A DNA stretch of 64,000 nucleotides from Streptomyces sp. RPA4-2 (GTDB lineage Bacteria > Actinomycetota > Actinomycetes > Streptomycetales > Streptomycetaceae), in NCBI RefSeq assembly GCF_012273515.2, contig NZ_CP050975.2, forward strand, positions 8,680,001-8,744,000. Direction: 5' to 3'. The notes under the pieces were generated by a model. The model worked only from the letters and a program-made list of their open reading frames with translations. It was not told where the DNA came from and searched no databases. Shown piece after piece: positions 34,233-42,908 of this stretch. Within the stretch, counting starts at the first letter, position 1. Each line of letters opens with the position of its first letter. The translations under genes and the position numbers were made by a program.

Positions 34233-35653
34233 GGCGCCCGCTGCCCCGCACCCTGCGCGGCCAGCTCACCGCCGGACTCGTCACCCTGCTCGCCCTCGCC
34301 TGCCTCGCCGTCGGCATCACCACCGCCCTCGCTCTGAGGGGCTTTCTGATGGGGCGGCTGGACGAACAGCTCTCCGCCTCCGGCGGCCGGTTCGCCGCCA
34401 GCCTGGAACACGAGGTCAAACCCGACGCCGACAACCGCCCCGATACCCGGGGCCAGGCCGAATCGACCTTCGGTGCCCGCCTCCTGAACGGCGCCGTCAC
34501 GCAGGCAGCCGTCGTCGATGACGCCACAGACCGTCCCCTCCAGCTCACGCCCGGGGATCGCCGCGCCCTGACGGGGATCCCCGTTGACGGACACGGACAC
34601 ACCATCCGCCTCTCCACTCTGGGGGCCTACCGGGTCACGGGTGTCCAGGGCGACGACCAGGACATTCTGATCACAGGCCTGCCCCTGCACCCGGTGGAAG
34701 AGACCGTTCACCGCCTCGAAGCGGTCGAAGCCGTGTTGTTCGGCGCCGCCCTCGTGGTCACCGGCATCGCCGGGGCCCTGTGGGTACGGATCTCCCTGCG
34801 CCCCCTCCAGCGAGTCACCGCCCGGGCAGCGGAGGTCTCCGGGTTGCCGCTCGCCAGCGGCGAGGTCGCTATGCCGGAACCACTTCCCGACATCGACCCG
34901 CGCACCGAGGTCGGCCAGGTCGGCACCGCCCTCAACCACATGCTCGGCCACGTGGAGGACGCCCTCACCCGGCGCCAGGACAGCGAGGAACGGCTCCGGC
35001 GTTTCGCCGCCGACGCCAGCCACGAACTGCGCACCCCCGTCACCAACATCCGAGGGCACGCCGAGCTCGCCCTGCGCCACCGCGGCCCCGTCCCCGCCGA
35101 AGTCCGCCACGCCCTGGAGCGCATCGACGGCGAGTCCCGGCGCATGACCCGCCTCGTCGACGACCTGCTTCTCCTCGCCCGCCTGGACGCCGGACGCCCC
35201 CTCGAACACGAGCCGGTCGACCTGACCCTGCTGATCCTGAACGCGACGGAGGACGCACGCGCCGCAGCCCCCGGCCACCACTGGCTCCTCGACCTCCCCG
35301 AACAACCAGTCGCCGTCACCGGAGACGCGCACCGCCTCCAGCAGGCCATCGGCAACCTCCTCGCCAACGCCCGTACCCACACCCCACCGGGCACCGACGT
35401 GACCATCGGCCTCACCACCGATCGGGCCAGCATTTCCGTCAGCGTAAGCGACAACGGACCAGGCATCCCCGAAGAGCTCCAGCCCGAGGTCTTCGGACGC
35501 TTCGTACGCGCCGACCACGCCCGCTCCCGCACTACGGGAAGCACCGGTCTCGGCCTCGCCATCGTCCACGCCGTCATCACCGCCCACGGCGGAACCGCCA
35601 CCGTCACCAGCAGCCCCGGGCACACCACCTTCCGCCTGACACTCCCCAACTGA
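34229..35653 (+). CDS. Sensor histidine kinase
   Basis: 474 residues from ATG 34229, overlapping the regulator gene. Two membrane helices (GLVTLLALACLAVGITTALA near residue 16 and AVLFGAALVVTGIAGALWV near 170) bracket an extracellular sensor domain of about 130 residues. A HAMP segment follows, then DHp with FAADASHELRTPVTNIRGHA (phospho-His near residue 265) and the ATPase boxes QQAIGNLLANARTHTP (N), VSDNGPGIPEE (G1) and TTGSTGLGLAIVHAV (G2). Intact. It should sense an extracellular, possibly redox- or metal-related signal. Confidence 0.95.
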   Translation: MRRPLPRTLRGQLTAGLVTLLALACLAVGITTALALRGFLMGRLDEQLSASGGRFAASLEHEVKPDADNRPDTRGQAESTFGARLLNGAVTQAAVVDDATDRPLQLTPGDRRALTGIPVDGHGHTIRLSTLGAYRVTGVQGDDQDILITGLPLHPVEETVHRLEAVEAVLFGAALVVTGIAGALWVRISLRPLQRVTARAAEVSGLPLASGEVAMPEPLPDIDPRTEVGQVGTALNHMLGHVEDALTRRQDSEERLRRFAADASHELRTPVTNIRGHAELALRHRGPVPAEVRHALERIDGESRRMTRLVDDLLLLARLDAGRPLEHEPVDLTLLILNATEDARAAAPGHHWLLDLPEQPVAVTGDAHRLQQAIGNLLANARTHTPPGTDVTIGLTTDRASISVSVSDNGPGIPEELQPEVFGRFVRADHARSRTTGSTGLGLAIVHAVITAHGGTATVTSSPGHTTFRLTLPN

Positions 35654-35689
35654 CCACGTCCGGCCAGGCCAGCACACCGACCGGTCAGG

Positions 35690-36086
35690 TAGATGGGCCC
35701 CACCCTGTCCTTCGGGCCGAACTGCCAGGCGGGTCCCTCGGGGGCGAATGGCACACAGTCAGAACACCGCCTCGGCGGATGATCGGCGTGCAGCAGGAGT
35801 CCTCCGCAGATAGGACAACGACCCTGTCGTGCCTGAAGCAGGTGCACGGTCATGCCGTCGACCGGCGGGAGCGGTCCTTTGCGACGCCGCTCGGCCCAGT
35901 ACGACTCCACCGCCGGGTCGTCCGGGGACGCCCTGTCCTTGACCAACTGGTGCCGGACGATCTCCACCCAGGAGAACCTGAGGAGGTTGGCGCCGCTGAC
36001 GCGGTCGGGAACACCCACCGTGCCTTCCTGGCCTTGTTGATCCGGCCGAAGGCCTCGTGGCCCAGGCGGCGGTGGGCGTCAGCCAT
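35690..36086 (-). pseudogene. Group II intron reverse transcriptase/maturase, C-terminal HNH relic
   Basis: Reading leftward: ADAHRRLGHEAFGRINKARK and ARWVF, then a shift to VSGANLLRFSWVEIVRHQLV, KDRASPDDPAVESYWAERRR and QARQGRCPICGGLLLHADHP. RFSWxxIVRHxxVKxxASPDDP and the CPxCG zinc-type HNH end are typical of the C-terminus of group II intron-encoded proteins. The reverse transcriptase domain is missing and the frame is broken. It may relate to the intron RNA relic at about 54.8-55.2 kb. Confidence 0.65.
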
Positions 36087-36167
36087 CCGTCGGCGCTTCC
36101 GCCGCCCAGCGCTTCGGGATCAGGGTGAATCCCCTTCGGGAGCCCCGGCGGAGCCGATTCAACCGGA

Positions 36168-36722
36168 TCACTGCCCGGCGTCGGCCAGTTCCTTGTCCTT
36201 GACCGTAGCGTCGAACAGCGACGCGGCTGCCATGCGGGCGGTCGTCGCCGCGGACGGGTTCCTGTCCATCCGCGCCGAGACTCCCGCGCCGTCGTACTGA
36301 AGGTGCAGCTGCCGTGCCAGGTCTTCGGGGGCGGCGACGCCGGCCTCCCGCGCCAGATCCGTGAACAGCGTCCTCACCCAGAGCCGGTACCGGTCCGCGG
36401 CACCCTCGACGGGGCTGCCTCGCAGCGCCTCTGCGCTGGCCGTCATGTGTGCACAGCCGTTGAAGTCGGGCTCGGTGAACAGCTGGCCCTGCCCGTCGAA
36501 GACCCCCAGCAGACGCTCGCGTGGTGTCCGGAACCGGGTCAGGGCGCGCTCGACCTGTACGCGGGTGTCGGCATGCCCGGCGTCCAGGTAAGCCTGGACT
36601 AGTTCCTCTTTGCTGCCGAACAGGTTGTAGAGCGATGCCTTGGCGACGCCGGCCTTTTGCACGATGCGGTCGATGCCGACGGTCTGGACGCCTTCGCGGT
36701 AGAACAGCTCGTCGGCGCCCTC
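36168..36722 (-). pseudogene. TetR-family regulator, 5'-truncated
   Basis: The coherent frame begins at the junction near 36722 with DELFYREGVQTVGIDRIVQK, then AGVAKASLYNLFGSKEELVQ and AYLDAGHADTRVQVERALTR, and runs to a normal C-terminus ending KDKELADAGQ. The first 15-20 residues and start codon are missing. The breakpoint adjoins an equally truncated MFS gene on the other strand, so a deletion or rearrangement joined the two. An internal ATG at 36662 could in principle start a protein lacking half of the HTH. Confidence 0.75.
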
Positions 36723-36725
36723 GTG

Positions 36726-37219
36726 CGGTGATGCTGAGCGGCGCTCTGCTGCTGACCGCGGTCTTCGCCGCGCTCGCCGTCGTCACGGCCGCCGGGAGCG
36801 GCGGCTGGCGGTTGGGCGCACTGCTCGTCACCTGGGCCACCTTCGGCGCCACCTGCTCGATGGTGCTCAGGCCGACCGGGCGGCTGATCCGGCGGGCGGC
36901 GCCGCCGCAGGAGCGGACGTCGGCGTTCGCCGCGCAGTTCTCCCTGTCGCACAGCTGCGGGCTGCTGACCTACCCGCTCGCCGGCTGGCTGGGCGCGGCC
37001 GCCGGACTCCAGGCGGCCGGACCCGCCCTGGGCGCCATCGCCCTGCTCGCCGCGCTGCTCGCGCTGCGGCTGTGGCCGTCGTCCGCCGCGGCGAGTATCA
37101 AGCACGAGCACCAGGACCTCGACGAGGGGCATCCTCACCTCTGCGGCGCCCGCCGGATGCCGACCGGCTGGCGGCAAAGCCACGACTTTGTGCCGGACAG
37201 GCTGCACGCCCACCCGTAG
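36726..37219 (+). pseudogene. MFS transporter, C-terminal fragment
   Basis: The frame reads MLSGALLLTAVFAALAVVTA, GALLVTWATFGATCSMVLRP, FSLSHSCGLLTYPLAGWLGA and GAIALLAALLALRLWP: the last four or five membrane helices of an MFS carrier. It ends with a hydrophilic tail, EHQDLDEGHPHLCGARRMPT and GWRQSHDFVPDRLH. Such His-rich tails occur on actinobacterial MFS proteins near metal-resistance genes (from memory). The N-terminal half is lost at the junction with the TetR fragment. Confidence 0.7.
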
Positions 37220-37587
37220 AGATCAGGCTTCGATGCTTCGTCTTACGCGCCGGGACGGGCCGAAGGCGTACACGGCGAGGATGGCGGGCGGGTCGGCGAG
37301 ACCCGGCCCTGCAGCCCGTATCCACGTGGCGATGCCGGCCGTCGCCTCGGCGTCGTTGACCTGGCCGAGCCAGACCGGTGACCCGCCCACGGCGTGTCCG
37401 GCCGGTGAGGGGCTGCACGACGATCACGTTGGTTTACGGCCCGTACCCTCGCGATGCCTCGCAGCTCGGCTTTGAGTGAGGCGAGTTGGGCAGGGTGGTC
37501 CAGGCCGGGGACCTTGGGCGTGCCGCAGCAGCAGCCGCGGCAGACGGTGACCGTGTAGTTCGGGCGTGTCCGCCGGCGCCGGGGCAC
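37220..37587 (-). pseudogene. Thioredoxin-like 2Fe-2S ferredoxin-type protein relic
   Basis: It starts YTVTVCRGCCCGTPKVPG and LASLKAELRGIARVRAVN; then the segment that should hold the second cysteine pair is deleted, and after a shift it continues NVIVVQP, then WLGQVNDAEATAGIATWIRA and PPAILAVYAFGPSRRVRRSI. The order matches (2Fe-2S) ferredoxin domain proteins. Loss of the second Cys pair and the frameshifts make it dead. Confidence 0.6.
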
Positions 37588-37602
37588 CTCGGGTGCGGCG
37601 GC

Positions 37603-38836
37603 TCATCGGGCCTGCTCCGATGCTGCGCGCCGCCATGCAGCGTCGCGCAGCAGGCGCAGGCCGTTGAGACCGACGATGACGGTGGAGCCCTCATGGCCCA
37701 GGACACCGAGCGGCAACGGGAGGGTGCCGGCGAGGTCCCAGATGACCAGGGCGGCGATGAACATCCCGGCGATCACGAGATTCTGGACGACCAGTTTCCG
37801 GGCACGCCGGGAGAGGCCGATCACGGCGGGTACGGTGGCGAGTTCATCACGGACAATTACCGCGTCGGCGGTCTCCAGGGCGAGGTCGGAGCCGGCCCGG
37901 CCCATCGCGACGCCGGTGTGCGCGGCGGCCAGGGCCGGGGCGTCGTTGACGCCGTCCCCGACGAGAAGAACCCTGCGGCCGGCGACCTCCAGTTCCCTGA
38001 CCGCGCTCACTTTGTGCTGCGGCAGCAGCCCGGCTCGTACGTCGTCGATCCCGACCTCGGCGGCCAGGCGCGCGGCGGCCCGCGGATTGTCGCCGGTCAG
38101 CAGCACCGGCGGGGCGCCGGTGAGCGCGGTGAGTGCGGCGGTGGTCGCAACGGCGTCGGGGCGCAGCCGGTCGGCGATGCCCAGTACTCCGACCGGGGCG
38201 CCGTCCACCTGTACAAGGACCGCGGTACGACCGCCCTCCTCCAGCTCGCCCACCAGGAGCCGTGCCCGGGCGGCCTTCGCGTGCCCAGCCCCGTCGATCA
38301 GCCGTGCAGGCGCTCCCACCGCGACGACACTTCCGCCCACGGTCGCCCGCACTCCGACGCCAGGGGTGGAATCGAAGTCCACAGCCACCGGCAGCCCCAG
38401 GCCGCGTTCACGTGCCGCGTCCACGACGGCCCGGGCCAGTGGGTGCTCGCTGGGGTGCTCGGCCGCCGCCGCGAGGGCCAGCAGCTCGTTCTCGCCCAGG
38501 CCGGATCCGGCGAGCTGCCTGATGTCGGTGACCCTCGGAGTGCCTTCGGTCAGCGTTCCGGTCTTGTCGAAGGCGACCGTGTCGACCTGCCCGAGACGCT
38601 CCATCACCACGGCCGACTTCACCAGCACCCCATGCCGGCCCGCGTTGGCGATCGCGGACAGCAGCGGCGGCATGGTGGCCAGCACCACCGCGCACGGCGA
38701 GGCCACGATCATGAAGGTCATGGCGCGCAGCAGGGAGCCGGTCAGCTCGGCGCCGACGGCGAGCGGGACAAGGAACACGGCCAGGGTCGCCGCCACCATG
38801 CTGAGCGAGTACCGCTGTTCGACCTTTTCGATGGGA
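37603..38836 (-). pseudogene. P1B-4-type heavy-metal ATPase, 5'-truncated
   Basis: About 410 codons. From the junction near 38836: VEQRYSLSMVAATLAVFLVP, then the metal helix MTFMIVASPCAVVLATMPPL with SPC, the phosphorylation loop VDTVAFDKTGTLTEG, nucleotide-binding EHPSEHPLARAVVDAA, the hinge VLLVGDGVNDAPALA, and the last helices with GHEGSTVIVGLNGLRLL. SPC in helix 4 plus HEGST in helix 6 is the P1B-4 (cobalt/iron-type) signature. The first helices and the actuator domain are missing. An upstream-extended open frame exists but is unrelated sequence. Confidence 0.85.
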
Positions 38837-39163
38837 GCCGGCGCCGCGTGAGGTCGATGACGACTGGAACGCGGCGCGGCCGGCGGACCGGTAACGCCAC
38901 TACGCCGTACTACGCGAACCGCTGGCAAACCAGCAGGGCCAGTCCCAGCGAAAGCGCATGCCCGCAGGCTACGCGCGCTCGCCAGCCAGGACGTCGCGCA
39001 CGCGGCCCGCGGCGGTACGCCAGCCGGTTCCACGGTGACGGGCCGCCGCACCGCGTCCCATGGCGGCCTCCTCGTATGGGCCGGTTCGTCCGGAGCGCTC
39101 CCCGGAGGCCGGATCGGCCGATACCGTGGGAGCAGACGCCAGTCCTGCCCCCTGGAGCCCTCG
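38837..39163. other. Junction region upstream of the truncated ATPase
   Basis: Unrelated sequence joins the ATPase at about 38836. No gene seen; the right part is the upstream region of the TA pair, whose first gene has CTGGAG upstream of its ATG. Confidence 0.35.
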
Positions 39164-39397
39164 ATGAGCGAACAGCCGGCCCCCGCCGACCACGCCCGGC
39201 AGCAGCTGGAGCCCGCGGCCGCCGACGCGGTCCGCGCGTACGCCGCCAGAACCCGCGAGAGCGCCGACCGGCTCGCCGCCGTCCTGGAGGACATCGCCGC
39301 CAACGGCCTGCCCGCAGCAGAAGACTGCACGCCCTGGGAAGAGCTGCGCGAAGCGCACCTCACCCGGCTCGCAGCCCAGCGCCCGGCCGTCGCCTGA
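39164..39397 (+). CDS. Antitoxin-like protein of a type II TA pair
   Basis: 77 residues from ATG 39164 with GGAG upstream. Ala/Glu/Arg-rich and helical: QQLEPAAADAVRAYAARTRE, SADRLAAVLEDIAANGLPA, EELREAHLTRLAAQRP. Size, composition and position ahead of a RelE-like protein with a 1-nt stop/start overlap (TGATG) support an antitoxin. No DNA-binding motif is recognised. Confidence 0.65.
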   Translation: MSEQPAPADHARQQLEPAAADAVRAYAARTRESADRLAAVLEDIAANGLPAAEDCTPWEELREAHLTRLAAQRPAVA

Positions 39398-39663
39398 TGG
39401 CCCACGGATCACGCCGAGCCCGGATCGTCTTCTCCGACTCCGCCGCCAAGCAGCTGGAGAACATCACCAGCGAGGCGGAGATCCACGCCCTGGACCGCGC
39501 CCTGGTCGTCATCTCCGTCGACCCCGACGCCGGCGAACCCCTCCCCGGCGACAGCACCGGCCCACAGCTGCGCCAGTACGTCGACGACGTCGAACGCGTC
39601 CGGCTCCTGTACTGGGTGACGGCGCTGAAGACCGTGGTGGTCATCGCCTTCATCGAGGTCTAG
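39397..39663 (+). CDS. RelE/ParE-like toxin
   Basis: 88 residues from ATG 39397. RRARIVFSDSAAKQLENITS is the opening beta strand and helix of RelE/ParE-fold toxins (I-x-F-S-x-x-A-x-x-x-L), followed by IHALDRALVVISVDPDAG and the beta-sheet end RLLYWVTALKTVVVIAFIEV. RelE-type proteins cleave mRNA on the ribosome; ParE-type act on gyrase. The sequence does not tell which. A hairpin follows directly. Confidence 0.72.
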   Translation: MAHGSRRARIVFSDSAAKQLENITSEAEIHALDRALVVISVDPDAGEPLPGDSTGPQLRQYVDDVERVRLLYWVTALKTVVVIAFIEV

Positions 39664-39668
39664 TCGCA

Positions 39669-39690
39669 CCCCTGCCGTTGCAGGGGGCTT
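39669..39690 (+). terminator. Hairpin after the TA pair
   Basis: CCCCTGC-CGTT-GCAGGGG, 7 bp stem, then GCTT, six bases after the toxin stop codon. Confidence 0.6.
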
Positions 39691-39968
39691 CCGATGCAGC
39701 CCAGGTTGCGCTCGGTCTGATCGGCACACCAGGGCGACTCGTGACGCTGAGGCGGGCGCCCTGCTGACTCGTGGGCCTCTCCGCACAGACGGCGACACAG
39801 AGGCCGAAGCTCCAAGGGGCACAGGCACGTCTCGCTCACAGGACTAGCGGTGACCTGGCTGTTTCGGGGAAAGCTTGGTGTGTCGAGGTCCATACGGCCC
39901 GGAGATGCGATGGGTCGGCATTTTCTTCAGAGCCGTAGGGTGGGACGGCCTGCGGGGAGAGGGAAATT

Positions 39969-40259
39969 GTGACGAGTGCGAGGGCCGAGTGGCGGGAGAG
40001 GGCCGCGTGCGGCAGTTCCGACGCGGACGGCCTGTTCGCGGACAGTGCACGTCAGCGGCAGGCCAAGGCAGTCTGTGCGGGGTGTCCGGTGCGCATTGAG
40101 TGTCTTGCCGAAGCGCTTGATGAGCGTATCGAGTTCGGGGGATGGGGAGGTATGACCGAGCGGGATCGCAGAGCTCTCCTGCGACGCAAGCCGAACGTCG
40201 CCTCCTGGCTCTCCGTACTGGAAGCCGCCCAGAACAGCATGGTGTCCCGCGCCGACTGA
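39969..40259 (+). CDS. WhiB-family iron-sulfur transcription factor
   Basis: 96 residues from GTG 39969 with GAGAGGG upstream. Four cysteines fit the 4Fe-4S site: WRERAACGSSDADGLF, AKAVCAGCPVRIECLAEAL (C..CxxC..C). The turn GGWGGMTERDRRALLRRKP is the WhiB signature with the basic DNA-binding tail. WhiB proteins are specific to actinobacteria and their phages and bind sigma factor region 4. The divergent or plasmid-borne target is unknown. Confidence 0.93.
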   Translation: MTSARAEWRERAACGSSDADGLFADSARQRQAKAVCAGCPVRIECLAEALDERIEFGGWGGMTERDRRALLRRKPNVASWLSVLEAAQNSMVSRAD

Positions 40260-40454
40260 GGACGGGAAGGTCCTGCTCACACCCCGTGCGTTGCACACAG
40301 GTTGCCGACTGATTCTCGAAGTTCCTGCGACGGGATCGCGGGCGACGTCGGCGCCGACCTCTACCACCAGCTCGGCATCGTTCACGGTGTGACGTCCGAG
40401 GCGTCGGAATGGCCGTTGCGGGGGTACGTGTACAGGCAGCCGGTGGGGCGGTTG
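40260..40454. other. Short gap after whiB-like gene
   Basis: A minus-strand segment reads NDAELVVEVGADVARDPVAG, possibly a small relic; no gene is supported. Confidence 0.25.
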
Positions 40455-42565
40455 TTAGGGAGTGGGGTGTGCGGCAAGCCAGTCCTGGAGTTCCCGGTGG
40501 CGGAACTGGTAGGCGACGCCGGAGATCCGCAGGAGCCCCGCTTCGTAGGCCCAGTTCAGGAACGTGCCGAGGCGCCAGGGCAGTCGGCCCCGGATACAGA
40601 GCAGGAAGACCAGGTAGCGGCGGCCAGCCCCAGAGAGCCAGTACAGCCCGACCACCATCCCGAACACGAGTGCGAACGCGAGTTTGAACACGAGTGCGAG
40701 CGCGAGTTTGAACGCGAGCCCGCTTGAGAACCCCCATATGAGCCTGTCCACGAGCCAGCCCGAGAGCCCGAGCACGAGCCCGAGTATGAGCCCGACCGCG
40801 AGCCCGTACGCGAGATCGTCCCGCACCGGATGACGCGGGTCTGTCGGCTGAGCGTCATTCAGGCGTTCCACGAGCCCGAACAGGAGCCCGTGCGTGAGCC
40901 CGACCGCGAGCCCGAGTATGAGCCCGACCGAGAGCCCGAACACGAACCCGCCCGAGAACCCGACCGAGAGCCCGAACACGAGCCCGAACACGAGCCCGAC
41001 CGCGATAGTCCGGGCGAGTCGGCGGAGGTGGGTTGGGCTGCGCAGCCGCTGGGGCTGGAACCTTTGAGGCTCTGGAACGCGTGCACGACTGGGCTGCCAG
41101 ATACTTCCCAGGGCAAGCAACACGGCCACTGAGGCGCTGAACGTTTGGCGAGATTGGGAGCCCAGGGAGAACGCGACAGGATCAGGGTGGTGAAGGCGAG
41201 TGTGAGGAGGGCGGCGAGCAGGGTGTCGGCGGTGCGGACGCGGCGGGGACCGGCCATGGGCCACAGCTGGTGGAGGACGATGTCGGTGCTGCTGGCGGTG
41301 GATGTGGGTGTGGTGGTGGCGAGGTGGGCGGCGAGTGCGGCGAGCCAGTGGTGGGTCTGGTCGGGGCGGTAGTGGTTGGGGCGGGTGGGGTGCTGTTGGG
41401 CGGCTGCGGGGAGGTAGCGGGCGAGGAGGTGGTCGCGGACCGCGCTGGGGGAGGCCAGGGTGAGCAGGTGGTCCGGTTCGCGGAGGTAGGCCAGGGTGTC
41501 GGGGTGGCGTTCTTCGTAGGCGGTTGCGGCCAGGTTGAGGCGCCAGGGGGTGGCGAGGGAGCGGGCCAGTGTGCCGCCGGGTGCGGTCGTGAATGTGTCG
41601 ATGACCGGCTGCCAGCGGTCGGGGCTGGTGCTGCGGGCGGTGAGGTACGCGGTGGCCTGGCCGGGGCTGACGTCGTCGAGTTGGATGCGGGCGGCCTCAC
41701 GCATCCGCAGGTCAAGGCCGGCCAGGTCCGCGTACTGGGTGGTGCGGCAGGTCAGGACGACCGGGGCGATGCCGGTGGGGTCCTGGTAGGCGTTGAGTTG
41801 CTCCACGGCGCGCGCGGCACGGCGGCGGCCGGCCGGAGTGGCGTCGGTGTCCATCTCGTCCAGGACCGGCAGGACGCGGTATCCATTCACCAGCGTGGTT
41901 GCGTCGGCGAGGGTGATGCCCTGGTCCCGGAACTGCTGGTGGACCTGGTGGGCGAGCCATTCCTGAAGAGGTTGCTCGGTGTTCCAGTCGGCCAGGGAGA
42001 AGCGGACCGGGACGGGGGCAGCGTCGGTGCGGCCGGGGTGGGTCAGCAGTCCGAGGATGAGGTCCAGGGCGAGCAGTGTCTTGCCGGCGCCCGGTTCACC
42101 GGTGATGGCCAGGCGGGCGGGGCGCAGGTTCTGGTAGTAGGACACGATGTCGGTGAGGCGGCCGTGGGCTGCGGCGCCGGTCGCGTTGTTGGCGGGCTCG
42201 GTGCGCTGGTGGAAGGTCACGTCGATGCGATGGGCGCCGGGGCCGATCAGTTGGGCGCGCTGCCGGGTCTCGGCCGCGGCCACGACGGCTGCCAGCGTTT
42301 TCACCTTCGTGTCGGTGTCCGCTGCGGCCTCGCGGCGGTCGTCACGGTAGGCGGCCCAGGTGAGGTAGGCGCCGGGCAGGGTGGGGGCCAGGGCGACGAG
42401 CGTGGCGCCCAGCCGCGCCACCTGGAAGTGCTTGGACAGCCACAGCGCCAGCATCACGGTCACGGCCTGCAGGACTGCATAGATGGCGGCTGGCCGGCGG
42501 GTCCGTGATCGTGTCATGCGACGTATGGTCGCCAGAGCGCTGAGCGGCGGGAGGACGATCGCCAC
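40455..42565 (-). pseudogene. NACHT NTPase with glycine-rich membrane-repeat C-terminus, frameshifted (locus 1)
   Basis: From GTG 42565: two membrane helices (YAVLQAVTVMLALWLS; LVALAPTLPGAYLTWAAY), a linker, then NACHT with LAITGEPGAGKTLLALDLIL (Walker A), VPVRFSLADWNTEQPLQEWL, RVLPVLDEMDTDATPAG (Walker B) and VVLTCRTTQYADL. The N-part frame stays coherent to about 41175 (LLAALLTLAFTTLI). The rest is one base out: VAFSLGSQSRQTFSASVAVL, EPQRFQPQRLRSPTHLRRLA, a long VGLVFGLVFGLSVG-type repeat, and the end AYQFRHRELQDWLAAHPTP at 40455. A 1-nt loss (or a -1 shift) separates the halves. Intact length would be about 700 residues. NACHT proteins include phage-defence sensors; the role here is inferred. 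Confidence 0.75.
40650..41010. repeat. Low-complexity tandem repeat encoding the Gly-rich membrane segment
   Basis: On the plus strand the word CGAGCCCGA recurs with 6, 12 or 30-bp spacing (alternating GAGCCCGAACAC, GAGCCCGACCGC, GAGTATGAGCCC). In the minus-strand gene frame this is VFGLVFGLSVGL-type membrane sequence. Because the unit length is a multiple of three and lacks stops, all minus-strand frames and one plus-strand frame stay open here, which hides the frameshift in the NACHT gene. Confidence 0.7.
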
Positions 42566-42705
42566 CTTCGGTTCCGAACTGAGACATCAGGCGATATGCG
42601 CGTCGACGAGATCGCGTGGACCACGAACCACCGGCCGAAGGGGGCGAGCACAGACCGTGCCGTGGGCGTCGGGACCGTCGCCGGAAACCGGGTAGCGCCC
42701 TCCGC

Positions 42706-42810
42706 CTACTCGCGGAAATGATCAAGCGTCTGAACTATGCGGCACGTCTGGCACTGCGAGCAATTGCACTTGATTTCCACGGCCTCGTGCCGCAACTGGC
42801 GGTCGTTCAT
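42706..42810 (-). CDS. Possible 34-residue cysteine-cluster peptide
   Basis: ATG 42810 opens a short frame, MNDRQLRHEAVEIKCNCSQC and QTCRIVQTLDHFRE, then TAG. The CNCSQCQTC cluster could bind a metal. It is preceded at about 42838-42903 by a 60-bp sequence found inverted at 43591. No strong ribosome-binding site (GAAGCC only). Highly tentative. Confidence 0.25.
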   Translation of the reverse strand: MNDRQLRHEAVEIKCNCSQCQTCRIVQTLDHFRE

Positions 42811-42837
42811 GGTGGCTTCTGCTCTGATCAGCTTCAG

Positions 42838-42903
42838 TGGTGTCGACGGTCACGCAATTCCCCACCAGCGGCGTCAACTTCCCCGCCCACGCGTTCGAAC
42901 GCC
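42838..42903 (-). repeat. Inverted repeat copy A (60+ bp)
   Basis: Read on the minus strand it begins GCGTTCGAACGCGTGGGCGG at 42902 and matches the plus-strand sequence from 43591 (GCGTTCGAACGTGTGGGCGG) at about 54 of 60 positions. The two copies flank the hypothetical gene at 42909-43478 in inverted orientation. The outward ends lead into different genes. Confidence 0.75.
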
Positions 42904-42908
42904 ACGTC

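Noticed and set aside
38837..39405. N-terminal extension of the P1B-4 ATPase
   Set aside because: The open frame continues but contains no A-domain or first membrane helices; it is antisense to the TA antitoxin gene.
40830..41132. Plus-strand frame encoding EPEYEPDREPEH-type repeats
   Set aside because: It is the antisense reading of the NACHT membrane repeat; no ribosome-binding site and composition explained by the 6/12-bp DNA repeat.
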